Shown: positions 50,527-58,529 of the stretch, piece by piece
Numbering within the stretch: the stretch's first letter is position 1
Layout of the letters: every line of letters starts with the position of its first letter
Assembly: GCF_014287895.1 (NCBI RefSeq)
Contig: NZ_JACOPP010000009.1
Span: forward strand, 56,008 to 120,007
DNA length: 64,000 bases
Source: Lawsonibacter hominis
Lineage (GTDB): Bacteria > Bacillota > Clostridia > Oscillospirales > Oscillospiraceae
Direction: 5' to 3'
Program-made: the position numbers and the translations under genes
Notes under the pieces: model-generated
Told to the model about the DNA's origin: nothing
Database searches by the model: none
Seen by the model: only the letters and a program-made list of their open reading frames with translations

Positions 50527-51480
50527 ATGACCACGGCCCAGATGCGCTACTTCATTACGGTGGCGGAATGCCTGAGCGTTACGGAGGCCGCCGACCGGCT
50601 GTATCTCTCTCAGCCCGCCCTGAGCCGCCATATCGCGCAGATGGAGGCGGAGCTCAACGTTCCGCTTTTTCTGCGCACCCGCAATACCATCCGGCTCACG
50701 CCTGCGGGGCAGGTGCTGCTGGAGGGGCTGCGGCAGATCTATGGGGACTACCGGGGCCTTCTGGAGCGGGTGGAGGCCGTCAACGCAGGGGTGCGGGGGG
50801 AGCTGCGGCTGGGCCTTTTGGAGGAGCAGCTTCTGCCCGCGCCGGTGCGCCGGGCGCTGCGGCACATCGAGACGGAGTACCCCAACATGAAGGTGCGCCT
50901 GTCCCGGCACAGCTTCCGGGCGCTGCGGGAGGGGCTGCTGGACGGCAGCCTGGATTGTATCCTTTCCCTCGCCACGGATCTGAGGAGCCTCCCGGAGCTT
51001 ACTGCCCTGGTGGTGGAACGCGCGCCGCTCTACCTGGTGGTGGGGGCGGACAGCGCGCTGGCGGCGCGGACGGAGCTGGCTCCGGCGGAGTTTCCGAGCG
51101 CACTGGGGGACCAGACCTTCATTTTTATGGCGCCGGAAGATTCGCAGGCGGCGGCGGAAGCGGCCGTGAACGCCTTTGCACGCCATGGCTTCCGGCCCCG
51201 GTATATCTGCGCGCCCAACGCCGAACTGCTTGCCCTTTGGGTGGCGGCCGGACAGGGCGTGGGGCTGCTCAACGGAAACCACGTCCTGATCCACGATCCG
51301 GAGGTGCGCTTTGTTCCCCTGCGGGGGATGGCGGTGACGGAAATGGTCCTGGCCTGGTCTGAGGGAGAAGGAAATCCGGTTGGGGGAACCTTTCTGGAGC
51401 AGGTGAGAGAGCAGCTGCAGCGGGATGGGGTTATGGCCCCATGCGAAAATACGTTTGTCTCCCCGGGACAAGGCGGTTAA
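50527..51480 (+). CDS. LysR-family transcriptional regulator
   Basis: A 317-residue LysR regulator. Residues 1-60 form the winged HTH (MRYFITVAECLSVTEAADRLYLSQPALSRHIAQMEAEL) and ~90-300 the two-lobed effector domain (GELRLGLLEE, GLLDGSLDCILSLATDL, GQGVGLLNGNH). The start at 50527 follows GAGGAGG; the upstream open frame runs back into the MITE-like element and is not coding. The UroD-like gene begins 38 nt downstream on the same strand, which suggests co-transcription. The effector is unknown. Confidence 0.93.
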   Translation: MTTAQMRYFITVAECLSVTEAADRLYLSQPALSRHIAQMEAELNVPLFLRTRNTIRLTPAGQVLLEGLRQIYGDYRGLLERVEAVNAGVRGELRLGLLEEQLLPAPVRRALRHIETEYPNMKVRLSRHSFRALREGLLDGSLDCILSLATDLRSLPELTALVVERAPLYLVVGADSALAARTELAPAEFPSALGDQTFIFMAPEDSQAAAEAAVNAFARHGFRPRYICAPNAELLALWVAAGQGVGLLNGNHVLIHDPEVRFVPLRGMAVTEMVLAWSEGEGNPVGGTFLEQVREQLQRDGVMAPCENTFVSPGQGG

Positions 51481-51518
51481 ACTGAAGGTAAAACAGGGAC
51501 CGACAGGAGGAGACGGAC

Positions 51519-52493
51519 ATGACCGAAAAGGAGAACGCCCTGCGGGTATTTCGGAGGGAGAAGCCGGAGTGGCTTCCCCGCTTTGAAAAGTGTATGAAAG
51601 GATACTTTCCCAAGAGCATCAACGAGCGCCCTCTCAACTGGGAGGGGGACGACTGGTTCGGCATCCACTGGGTGCCCGACGCGAGCACCAACGGTCTGAC
51701 CGCGCCCGCGCCGGGCCAGGCGGTGATCCGGGACCCGGAGCGTTGGCGGGAGCAGCTGGCGCTTCCGGACCTGGAGGCCATCGACTGGGCGGCGGAGGCC
51801 GAGGGGTTCCGGGCGGCCCAGAGCCCGGAGCGGCTGTCCATGATTATGATGGAGATGGGGATTTTCGAGCGCTACCAACTCCTGCTGGGCTTTGAGGACG
51901 CCCTGTGCTCCTTTTACGAATACCCCGACGAGGCCGGGGAGATTTTGGAGGCGCTGACCCAGTTCAAACTGCAGCTGGTGGATCGGATCATGGAGCACCT
52001 GAAGCCGGACGTAGTGATGTATATGGATGATCTGGGGACCCAGAACGCTCCGCTGGTGGCCCCTGCTCTGTGGGCGGAATTCATCCGGGCGCGGGATATG
52101 CGTATATTCCGTGCGATCCACGATGCGGGCGCGCTGGTGGTCTACCACTGCTGCGGCAAGATCGACACCTTTTTTGATCAGATCGTTACCATGGGGGCGG
52201 ACGCCTACCACTCGGTACAGCCCGCCAACGACACTGCGATGCTCAAGCGGGTCTATGGGGATCAGATCGTCCTGATCGGCGGCATCGACAACCAGGGGAT
52301 CACCAATCAGCCCGGCGCCTCCGAGGCGGATATACGGGCGGAGGTGCGCCGGGCGATTGACGCATTTGCTCCCGGCGGCGGATATATCTGCGGCGATACC
52401 GACGGTATTTGTGTGGTGAAGCGGGCTCTGGACATCATACAGGATGAGTACGAGGTCTATGGGCGGCACTATTACGAGCGCCACCCCCTATAA
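51519..52493 (+). CDS. Uroporphyrinogen-decarboxylase-like methyltransferase
   Basis: A 324-residue protein of the URO-D superfamily (MtaA/CmuA/MtbA-like). Recognisable are DWFGIHWVPDASTNGLTAPAPG, VVMYMDDLGTQNAPLVAP and VVYHCCGKIDTFFDQIVTMGADAYHSVQPAND, then LIGGIDNQG and GGGYICGDTDGI. The H-C-C-G segment would coordinate zinc in methyl-cobamide:thiol methyltransferases. True heme-pathway HemE is unlikely because the N-terminal tetrapyrrole motif is absent. No corrinoid protein is encoded nearby, so the methyl donor is unknown. AGGAGGAG precedes the ATG. Confidence 0.87.
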   Translation: MTEKENALRVFRREKPEWLPRFEKCMKGYFPKSINERPLNWEGDDWFGIHWVPDASTNGLTAPAPGQAVIRDPERWREQLALPDLEAIDWAAEAEGFRAAQSPERLSMIMMEMGIFERYQLLLGFEDALCSFYEYPDEAGEILEALTQFKLQLVDRIMEHLKPDVVMYMDDLGTQNAPLVAPALWAEFIRARDMRIFRAIHDAGALVVYHCCGKIDTFFDQIVTMGADAYHSVQPANDTAMLKRVYGDQIVLIGGIDNQGITNQPGASEADIRAEVRRAIDAFAPGGGYICGDTDGICVVKRALDIIQDEYEVYGRHYYERHPL

Positions 52494-52569
52494 GCAGGGA
52501 TGCCCTCCGGCAGCGCCGGAGGGCATCCCTGCTGTCCGACCCGCCCGCGCCTCACCGCGCGGGCGGGTC
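52493..52569 (+). terminator. Tandem terminator hairpins after the UroD-like gene
   Basis: Stem AGCAGGGATGCCCTCCGGC (52493-52511 with 52515-52533), then stem GACCCGCCCGCGC (52538-52550 with 52557-52569). The first begins at the stop codon. Confidence 0.75.
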
Positions 52570-52649
52570 GCGTGTGTATTTTAGGGCTGTTTTGAAAAGT
52601 CAACCGGGGCAGTCTCAGCGGCGCTGCAGCCCCTTGACAGGGGCGATAA

Positions 52650-52770
52650 AATAGAGACGGCGGAACGAAAAACACGGCCCGGTTGGTAGTCCGGGCGCGG
52701 CCTGCAGCGTCTGTCCCGCGCGGCAGGCCGTCAGTAACCTGCCTCCTTGGTTGTCCGCGTTCCGTATGCA
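52650..52770 (+). ncRNA. yjdF-type (azaaromatic) riboswitch
   Basis: The leader of the yjdF-like gene has the layout and conserved stretches of the yjdF RNA motif: GAGACGGCGGAACGAAAA at the 5' side, CGGTTGGTAGTCCGGG in the centre and GTCAGTAACCTGCCTCCTTG near the 3' side. Closing stem P1 pairs CGGAACG (52661-52667) with CGTTCCG (52758-52764). It ends about 25 nt before the ATG, so translation is the likely control point. Such RNAs bind azaaromatic compounds. The call rests on recalled consensus and on the downstream gene. Confidence 0.8.
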
Positions 52771-52793
52771 GTTATTTTAAGAAGGAGCGGACA

Positions 52794-53267
52794 ATGGAAC
52801 ACGGATGCGCAAGGCTGACCGTCTATTTTGAGGGGCCCTTTTGGGTGGGCGTTCTGGAGCGGGAGGAGGCCGGATGGCTGGAGGCCTGTAAGGTCACGTT
52901 TGGAGCTGAACCGAAGGACCGGCAGGTATATGAATGGCTGCTGCGGGAGTAGCGCGGCCTGACCTTCAGTCCCGGAATTCCGGCTCAGGACCGGCAGCGC
53001 GCCCGCAGCAGCCCGAAACGGCGGCAGAGAGCGGCGGCAGACGAGCTGAGCCGTACCGGCGTGGGGACCAAGGCCCAGCAGGCGCTGCAGCTGCAGCGGG
53101 AACAGAGCAAGCTCCAGCGGCAGGAGCGATGCAGAGAAAGGGACGCGGCGGAACAGGAGCGGAAGTTCCGGCTTCGCCGGGAAAAACGCAGGGAGAAACG
53201 CCGGGGGCAGTTTTTTAGGTCTTTGTCCCGGCTGAATGATTTTGGCATGGACACTAATTTTGTGTAA
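52794..53267 (+). pseudogene. yjdF: yjdF (DUF2992) interrupted by an in-frame amber codon
   Basis: From ATG at 52794 (behind AAGGAG) the frame reads LTVYFEGPFWVGVLEREEAG, then FGAEPKDRQVYEWLLRE and TAG at 52950-52952. The same frame continues after the stop as RGLTFSPGIPAQ, then RTGVGTKAQQALQLQREQSK and a basic tail to 53267, which are the rest of DUF2992. Family members often have Trp here (TGG to TAG). So a single substitution splits the gene; both parts retain family character. Whether any full product is made is open. The riboswitch upstream is intact. Confidence 0.85.
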
Positions 53268-53276
53268 TGCTATAAT
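53248..53276 (+). promoter_or_regulatory. Promoter of the AT-rich GNAT gene
   Basis: TGGACA (53248-53253) and TATAAT (53271-53276) with a 17-nt spacer, lying inside the last codons of the yjdF frame. Confidence 0.75.
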
Positions 53277-53303
53277 TGAGTAAATTTGAATTGAGGTGTA
53301 CTT

Positions 53304-53810
53304 ATGCTTTATTATAAAATTCTGGAATTAAACCAAATAGAAGATTTTTGGAAATTATTAAACACTTTGGACGCTGAAACAGATTATATGATGTATGAAC
53401 CAAATGAGAGAATCCAGACCACAAATGTTCAAGAATTAAAAAATGATATTGTAAATAATGTGATTTGCGGAAGTGATTTTTTACAAGTGGCAATGGAAAA
53501 TCAAAAAATGGTTGGCTATATTCGGGCAGAACGGGGAAAGTTTAATCGGATTCTTCATACAGCATATATTGTAGTAGGCATTTTAAAAGATTATAGAGGT
53601 AAAGGAATCGGTACATCTTTTTTTGAAATGCTGAATTGTTGGGCAAAGAAAAATGGAATTAAGAGACTGGAACTTACTGTTGAATGTTGCAATGAAACAG
53701 CAAGATACTTGTATGAAAAAAGTGGTTTTAAGATTGAGGGAACAAGGGAGAAATCCATGTTCGTCAATGGCTCCTTTGTTGATGAATTTTATATGGCAAA
53801 AATTTTGTGA
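53304..53810 (+). CDS. GNAT-family N-acetyltransferase, AT-rich
   Basis: A 168-residue GNAT protein: GYIRAERGKFNRILHTAYIVVGILKDYRGKGIGTSFFEML gives motif A with R-G-K-G-I-G, and LTVECCNETARYLYEKSGFKIEGTREKSM motif B. It resembles RimI/RimL-like or putative ribosomal-protein acetyltransferases. The acceptor is unknown. Base composition is about 33% G+C by eye, far below the neighbours, with AAA, ATT and TTA codons, so recent transfer is likely. It has its own promoter and a perfect terminator, the form of a mobile cassette. Confidence 0.9.
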   Translation: MLYYKILELNQIEDFWKLLNTLDAETDYMMYEPNERIQTTNVQELKNDIVNNVICGSDFLQVAMENQKMVGYIRAERGKFNRILHTAYIVVGILKDYRGKGIGTSFFEMLNCWAKKNGIKRLELTVECCNETARYLYEKSGFKIEGTREKSMFVNGSFVDEFYMAKIL

Positions 53811-53835
53811 AAAAGAAACGCCGGACGCAGAGGTG

Positions 53836-53876
53836 AACCGCCCCAGATTGTGCTGTCCGCACAATCTGGGGCGGTT
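53836..53876 (+). terminator. Terminator after the AT-rich GNAT gene
   Basis: An 18-bp perfect stem AACCGCCCCAGATTGTGC (53836-53853) with its complement (53859-53876), followed by TATT. Unlike the gene, its stem is GC-rich. Confidence 0.85.
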
Positions 53877-53925
53877 TATTGAGCCCCCGGCGTTTCCCGC
53901 CTGCAAAAAAAATAAAAAATTGGGG

Positions 53926-53965
53926 TTGACAAATTAGAATATTAGAATATAATAATATTAGAAAA
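53926..53965 (+). promoter_or_regulatory. Promoter and ArsR-type operator of the thioredoxin operon
   Basis: TTGACA (53926-53931) and TATAAT (53948-53953) with a 16-nt spacer. The spacer and -10 are covered by repeated ATTAGAAT units and the dyad AATATTA-N8-TAATATT (53939-53961), an AT-rich site as used by ArsR/SmtB repressors. Autoregulation is inferred. Confidence 0.7.
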
Positions 53966-53985
53966 AACAAATGTAGGTGATCAGG

Positions 53986-54279
53986 ATGGACGATAGGACC
54001 GACCGGTACGCTGGGAACGCGGAGCTGCTCAAGGCGCTGGCTCACCCGCTGCGTCTGCGGCTGGTCCGGGGGCTGCTGGAGTGCGGGTGCCGCAACGTAG
54101 GCTGTATGGAGGCCAATACCGGCCAGTCTCAGTCCTGCATTTCCCAGCACCTGGCGCGGCTGAAGGCTGCCGGCGTGGTAAAGGCCGCCCGGGCGGGCAA
54201 CGAGGTCTATTATGAGCTGGCAGACCCGCGGGCGGCGGCCGTGATCGCCGCCCTGTTTGAGGAGGATGAGGCATTGTGA
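53986..54279 (+). CDS. ArsR/SmtB-family transcriptional repressor
   Basis: A 97-residue winged-HTH repressor: NAELLKALAHPLRLRLVRGLLECGCRNVGCME, recognition helix SQSCISQHLARLKAAGVVKAARAGNEVYYEL. Cysteines at CGCRNVGC, in the helix region where ArsR proteins bind As(III) or other thiophilic signals, suggest metal(loid) or redox sensing. The gene starts at 53986 (an in-frame GTG lies three codons earlier) and its stop overlaps the next start by 4 nt. Its own promoter carries AT-rich dyads. It heads an operon with a thioredoxin reductase-like protein and a thioredoxin. Confidence 0.92.
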   Translation: MDDRTDRYAGNAELLKALAHPLRLRLVRGLLECGCRNVGCMEANTGQSQSCISQHLARLKAAGVVKAARAGNEVYYELADPRAAAVIAALFEEDEAL

Positions 54280-55124
54280 TCTATGACCTCGCAGTGGTAG
54301 GCGGCGGCCCTGCGGGCCTGTCCGCCGCCGTGCAGGCCCGGGTGCGGGGCAAGTCGGTGCTGATCGTCAGCGGCGACGTGCGGGACAACGCCCTGTACAA
54401 GGCCCAGCGGGTGGACAATTATCTGGGCCTGCCGGAGACCGGCGGAGGAGCGCTGCTGGAGCGCTTCCGGCGGCATGCGCAGGCGCTGGGCGCGCAGTGG
54501 AAAAGCGGGCGGGTGCTGAATATCCTGCCTTCCGGCGGTACATTCTACTTAGGAATCGGCAGCGACATGACCCAGGCGCGGGCGCTGGTGCTGGCCACCG
54601 GCGTGGTGCGCACCCGGAAGTACCCGGGTGAGGAGGCCCATCTGGGCCGGGGCGTCAGCTACTGCGCTACCTGTGACGGCATGCTCTACCGGGGCAGGGC
54701 GGTGGCGGTAGTCGGGAAGTCTGCCGACGCGCCGGAGGAGGCCAACTATCTCCAGAGCATCGGCTGCCGGGTCACCTATGTCTCGGACCGGGTGCCGGAG
54801 GGCCTGGAAGCGGCGATCCCCTTTGTCAAGGCTGCAAAGTTGGAGATTACGGGGGAGGCGGGGGTGGAAGCCCTGCGGGCCGACGGCAGGATGCTGCCCT
54901 GTGCGGGCGTGTTCATTCTGCGGCCCGCCATGGCGCTGGCCGACCTGCTGCCCGATCTGGCGCTGAAGGACGGCTATATCGCGGTGGACCGAAACATGGC
55001 GACCAATCTGCCCGGCGTATTTGCGGCCGGCGACTGCACCGGGCTGCCGCTTCAGGTGTCCAAAGCCGTGGGGGAGGGTCAGGTGGCCGGTCACCGGGCG
55101 GCGGAATATCTGGATCAGCTGTGA
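54276..55124 (+). CDS. Thioredoxin reductase-like FAD/NAD(P) oxidoreductase
   Basis: A 282-residue flavoprotein. The FAD motif is LAVVGGGPAGLSAAVQARVRG; the redox-active pair is in SYCATCDGMLYRG, the NAD(P) site AVAVVGKSADAPEEANYLQSIG (lacks the usual G-x-G-x-x-G/A), and the second FAD motif GVFAAGDCTGLP. It is about 25-30 residues shorter than typical TrxB. The altered pyridine-nucleotide loop could mean a different electron donor, such as ferredoxin in ferredoxin-type thioredoxin reductases. GTG start, overlapping arsR by 4 nt. Thioredoxin follows. Confidence 0.9.
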   Translation: MIYDLAVVGGGPAGLSAAVQARVRGKSVLIVSGDVRDNALYKAQRVDNYLGLPETGGGALLERFRRHAQALGAQWKSGRVLNILPSGGTFYLGIGSDMTQARALVLATGVVRTRKYPGEEAHLGRGVSYCATCDGMLYRGRAVAVVGKSADAPEEANYLQSIGCRVTYVSDRVPEGLEAAIPFVKAAKLEITGEAGVEALRADGRMLPCAGVFILRPAMALADLLPDLALKDGYIAVDRNMATNLPGVFAAGDCTGLPLQVSKAVGEGQVAGHRAAEYLDQL

Positions 55125-55273
55125 TCCGCGTTTCAAAGCAGGGCGTGTGCGCTGCAGCCGGCGTATCTCTCGCCGGCTCCCGGCGGAATATCGGCCGGGA
55201 GCTGTTTTCACAAAAACGGGCGCACTGCGTGCGATCCGGAATTGATTTTATGAATAGAAAGGAAGATTTCAGT

Positions 55274-55588
55274 ATGGCGACGATTCATCTGACGAAAGAC
55301 GGTTTTGACAAAGCGATTTCCAGCGGAACGGCAATGGTGGATTTCTGGGCCTCCTGGTGCGGCCCCTGCAAGATGCTCTCCCCGGTCATCGAGGACCTGG
55401 CGGGCAGATACGAGGGGCGGGCCCTGGTGGGCAAGGTCAACGTAGACGACGAACCGGAGCTGGCCGCCCGCTTCGGCGTTATGAGCATCCCCACCGTCCT
55501 CTTTTTCAAGGACGGCAAGGAGATCGACCGCAAGGTGGGCGTAATGCCCGCCGACAGCTATACCGCGGTGCTGGACGCTAATCTGTAA
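55274..55588 (+). CDS. trxA: Thioredoxin
   Basis: A 104-residue thioredoxin with active site WASWCGPCKMLSP (Cys-Gly-Pro-Cys) and the cis-proline loop SIPTVLFFKDG. It reduces protein disulfides in the cytoplasm and presumably receives electrons from the reductase encoded 149 nt upstream. AAAGGAAG precedes the ATG at 55274. Both are under ArsR-type control, which suggests induction by thiol stress or metalloids. A strong terminator follows. Confidence 0.95.
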   Translation: MATIHLTKDGFDKAISSGTAMVDFWASWCGPCKMLSPVIEDLAGRYEGRALVGKVNVDDEPELAARFGVMSIPTVLFFKDGKEIDRKVGVMPADSYTAVLDANL

Positions 55589-55595
55589 GAAAGCA

Positions 55596-55639
55596 AAACT
55601 GGGCCCCCGGCGGGAAGATTCCCGCCGGGGGCCCAGTTT
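55596..55639 (+). terminator. Terminator after trxA
   Basis: A 19-bp perfect stem AAACTGGGCCCCCGGCGGG (55596-55614) with its complement (55621-55639) and a 6-nt loop. Confidence 0.88.
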
Positions 55640-55881
55640 GTCCCAAAAGTCCTTTTGCCAGGCTGGGGCAAATTTTGAACTTTCCCAAACGTTCAAAATT
55701 TGGTTTGATTCAACACGAAAGACACCCCTCCAGGGTTTCTTTCACACGATCTTCCTTCCCGTTGTCCAACTCTGCTCCGGTTTTATGACAGTCTGAGCCG
55801 CCCGCAGGGCGGCGCTTGGGGAAGAGATGAGGCCGGAATTCCGGAAAGCCGGCAAAAGCGGCGGCGTTTCGGCGGCCGTGC

Positions 55882-56337
55882 TCAATGGAACCGCTCTGAG
55901 AGCATGGCGTTGCGCTCGGCGGGGGTGCAGTGATAGTCGCCGTCTCCGCTGCGGCGGTAACAGCCGCGGACCGGATCTCCTCCGATATAGACGGGCAGCT
56001 GGTCCCGGGGTGCGGGGGGCACCTGGATGACCACGATCGCCCTGCCGTCCAAGGAGAGGATACGGATATCCTCTTCCCGGAGCAAATTGGCGCTGACCAC
56101 CCGGCGGTCGTCCAGCATGGTTTTGAATTCGTCTACCAGTTCCCGGGGGTCCAGCAGTCCCTGCACCCGCAAGCTGCGGTCGCATAACTCTTCGACCCCC
56201 AGCAGGATCACGCCGCCGTAGCTGTTGGCAAAGGCGGAGTACGTCTCCCAAATGCTTTTCGGAAGTCCGCCGGTGGCCAGCTTGGCTTCCAACTGGTTGT
56301 TTTCCCGGTAGCGGCTGATCTGAGTCAGGTCAAACAA
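55882..56337 (-). CDS. AlbA_2 (Schlafen-like) domain protein, C-terminally short
   Basis: A 151-residue protein from TTG at 56337 (GAGGAGG upstream). It is almost entirely an AlbA_2/Schlafen AAA_4-type domain: RYRENNQLEAKLATGGLPKSIWETYSAFANSYGGVILLGVEE, then VVIQVPPAPRDQLPVYIGGDPVRGCYRRSGDGDYHCTPAERNAM. Homologues usually continue for 200-300 residues with a winged-helix region. Here the frame stops six residues after that block, so the gene is probably truncated, though a stand-alone domain is possible. It follows the patatin gene on the same strand by 33 nt. Confidence 0.75.
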   Translation of the reverse strand: MFDLTQISRYRENNQLEAKLATGGLPKSIWETYSAFANSYGGVILLGVEELCDRSLRVQGLLDPRELVDEFKTMLDDRRVVSANLLREEDIRILSLDGRAIVVIQVPPAPRDQLPVYIGGDPVRGCYRRSGDGDYHCTPAERNAMLSERFH

Positions 56338-56370
56338 GCGTGCGCCTCCTCTCCGCGCGGGCGGGATCCT

Positions 56371-57210
56371 TCAGGGCGACAGGAAGGCGGCGATCTTGGC
56401 CCCGTCCTGATAGCCGTAGCCGTACAGCCGCTCCATGGCAAATTCGCTGCGTTTGAGGGTGCTCATACCGTCGATGTCCGCCGGAGCCAGCAGCAGGGCC
56501 TTGCCCTGACGTTCCAGCTCCTTGACCTCGGCCACAGCCTGGTTGTATTTTTCGTGACGGTGTGTCAGCGCCTCCAGAGCCTTGGGGTAGGCGCGCAGGG
56601 AAAAGCGGGCGGCAGGGAGATGGCCCAGGGGCGGACGCACGAAGTCCCTGGGACGGGTCAGCAGTACCACCAGTTTGCTGCAGCCGTCCGCAAGGGCGCG
56701 CCGGTAAGGCACCGGGTCGGCCACGCCGCCGTCAAAATAGGGCACGCCGTCCACCCAATACGGTTTGCAGGCGATGGGCAGACAACAGGAGGCCTTCACA
56801 ATGGCATAGTCGTCCCGCTTCACGTCGGTACGGGTAAAGTAGTGGGGCAGCCCGGTCCGGGCGTCGGTGGCCACCACCACATATTGGCTGGGGGAGGCGG
56901 AGAAGGCGTCGTAGTCGACGGGGTCCTCGCCACGGGAGTCGCTGAGGGTGGAATAAATGTAGTCCATGTCCAGATAAGAGCCCTTTTTCAGCAGATTGGA
57001 AAGGCTCATATACTCCCGCCGGTCCGCGTAATCCACGTAAAAGCGCTTATTGCGTCCGCGCTGGAGCGCCAGGTAGGACATTAAATTGGCGCTGCCGGCG
57101 GATACGCCCAGGCAGTAGTCAAAGGTGATTTGATGGTCCAGAAGGTAGTCGTAAATGCCGGCCGTGTAAATGCCGCGCATTCCGCCGCCTACGTCGATGA
57201 TTCCGAGCAT
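56371..57210 (-). CDS. Patatin-like phospholipase
   Basis: A 279-residue patatin-family lipid acyl hydrolase. The oxyanion motif is IIDVGGGMRGIYTAGIYD, the nucleophile elbow LGVSAGSANLMSYL (G-x-S-x-G), and the catalytic aspartate is in PYFDGGVADPVPYRRAL (D-G-G). No signal peptide is visible, so it acts in the cytoplasm. The short form is common in Firmicutes (YjjU-like). CAGGAGG precedes the ATG. It may share a transcript with the AlbA_2 gene downstream. Confidence 0.93.
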   Translation of the reverse strand: MLGIIDVGGGMRGIYTAGIYDYLLDHQITFDYCLGVSAGSANLMSYLALQRGRNKRFYVDYADRREYMSLSNLLKKGSYLDMDYIYSTLSDSRGEDPVDYDAFSASPSQYVVVATDARTGLPHYFTRTDVKRDDYAIVKASCCLPIACKPYWVDGVPYFDGGVADPVPYRRALADGCSKLVVLLTRPRDFVRPPLGHLPAARFSLRAYPKALEALTHRHEKYNQAVAEVKELERQGKALLLAPADIDGMSTLKRSEFAMERLYGYGYQDGAKIAAFLSP

Positions 57211-57521
57211 GATGGAAAAGGCCTCCTGAAAGTGAATCGGATCTTATTTGCTATTGTACTCTCCTGAGTCCGAAAATGCAAACGCTTTCCGTACGCGGCG
57301 CCGGTAAAGCCGCCCTGGCCTTGTGTGGGAGGGGATTATGCCGACGGACAGCGGCACCGGGGGGAAGGAGTGTGAAAAGAGGACACGCTGATGGCGTTTC
57401 CCTGTTGAAACGAAAAGCCCACTGGCTTTGCCAGTGGGCTGAAAAGACCTGCGGCGGAAAGGGGAAACGCGGAGGGAACAGGGGGATCCGTGCCGTCTGC
57501 GCTCCGCCCGGCGATAAGAGC
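57211..57521. other. Intergenic region
   Basis: No gene is supported. One hairpin, AGCCCACTGG (57416-57425) with CCAGTGGGCT (57431-57440), is flanked by A-rich sequence and may terminate the LysM pseudogene transcript. Nothing else is evident. Confidence 0.5.
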
Positions 57522-58257
57522 TTATTTAAAATATTGGGAAAACTGCTTTGCAATTCCCTGGGTCATCCGGTCGGCCATTACAAGCGCCTCCCGCTCAATG
57601 TGTTCCAATAGGGCGATACTGTCTTCGTATTTTTGCGTCAGGAGATCAACCGCTTCGGTTTTCGTCATTGCAAGGTGGTCATACAGCATCTTCTGCCATT
57701 CGATGGCCGACCAGTAAGGATTGATACTGCCCAGGAAGGCGGCGATCTGATCTGCATTTTGATACCACCGCGCTTCTGCGTCGGCGGCCGCGGCGTGGTT
57801 GCCCGCCTTTGCCGCCCTGACGAGTTCGGCGGCAAGGGCAAGATGGCTTGCGAACAGTTCGGCAAAGTCCCCGGCAATGCCGTCTCCATAAAACAGCTTT
57901 AGAATCGACTTGAAGTCGCTTCGGGTTGCGGAAAAGCCGGGCGGTCGCGGCATTCGTATCCGGCAGGTCAAAGACCAGACCGAGTAGGACCATCCTCGTC
58001 CAGTAGACGTGCTGCGTCCACAGCAGCCGCATGTGATCGTGCAGCGCCTGCTCGTCCTTGCGGAAGAACGGTGAGGACGGCTGCATGGGTCCGCTGGGGA
58101 TGCAGAGCGTTTGCCCAATGAGAAGATTATTGATGTTGAGCCCGGGATTTGCCGTGGTGATTGCCGAAACGGTCGTGCGAAAACGCTGTGCGATCGCCCA
58201 TAAAGAATCTCCAGGGCGGACGGTATATGAATTTGACCCGGCTGGGCATAAGATCAT
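57522..58257 (-). pseudogene. LysM-domain gene with a frameshift
   Basis: The N-terminal frame from ATG at 58257 reads a LysM domain (YTVRPGDSLWAIAQRFRTTVSAITTANPGLN...IGQTLCIP). It is followed by a helical domain (ALHDHMRLLWTQHVYWTRMVLLGLVFDLP), and stays coding until RLFRNP near 57920. A second frame then carries on with SDFKSILKLFYGDGIAGDFAELF to the stop at 57522. One extra A in the run at about 57916-57925 accounts for the change. The intact protein would have ~245 residues. The helical part resembles DUF2935/hemerythrin-like bundles only loosely. Sequencing error is possible. Confidence 0.75.
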
Positions 58258-58529
58258 AGATATCACTGCCTTTTGAAATCTGTTATCACCATATGATATG
58301 ACGCCGCCTGCCAAAGGTTCCTTGTTAAACGACCCTGTGTTTCCGGCTGCGCGGTGGATTACAGGCGGCAATGAGACCTGATTCCGGCAAAATGGCGGGG
58401 CCGGAGAAGAAAACGCGTCGCTCTGATCGGCACCGTGAATTCAAGTGGGAATTGCGCCGGGGAAATTCATTTCGCACCGACCGTCTTATTACCGGAGGGC
58501 GGGGTGGCCAACGGGAGCGGAACCCAAAA

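Noticed and set aside
52634..52652. TTGACA followed by TAAAAT as the promoter of the yjdF leader
   Set aside because: The two elements are only 7 nt apart, so they cannot act as -35 and -10. The true promoter was not found.
56371..57210. Patatin as a CBASS or retron-type defence effector
   Set aside because: No cyclase, reverse transcriptase or other defence partner is adjacent, and the protein resembles short housekeeping patatins.
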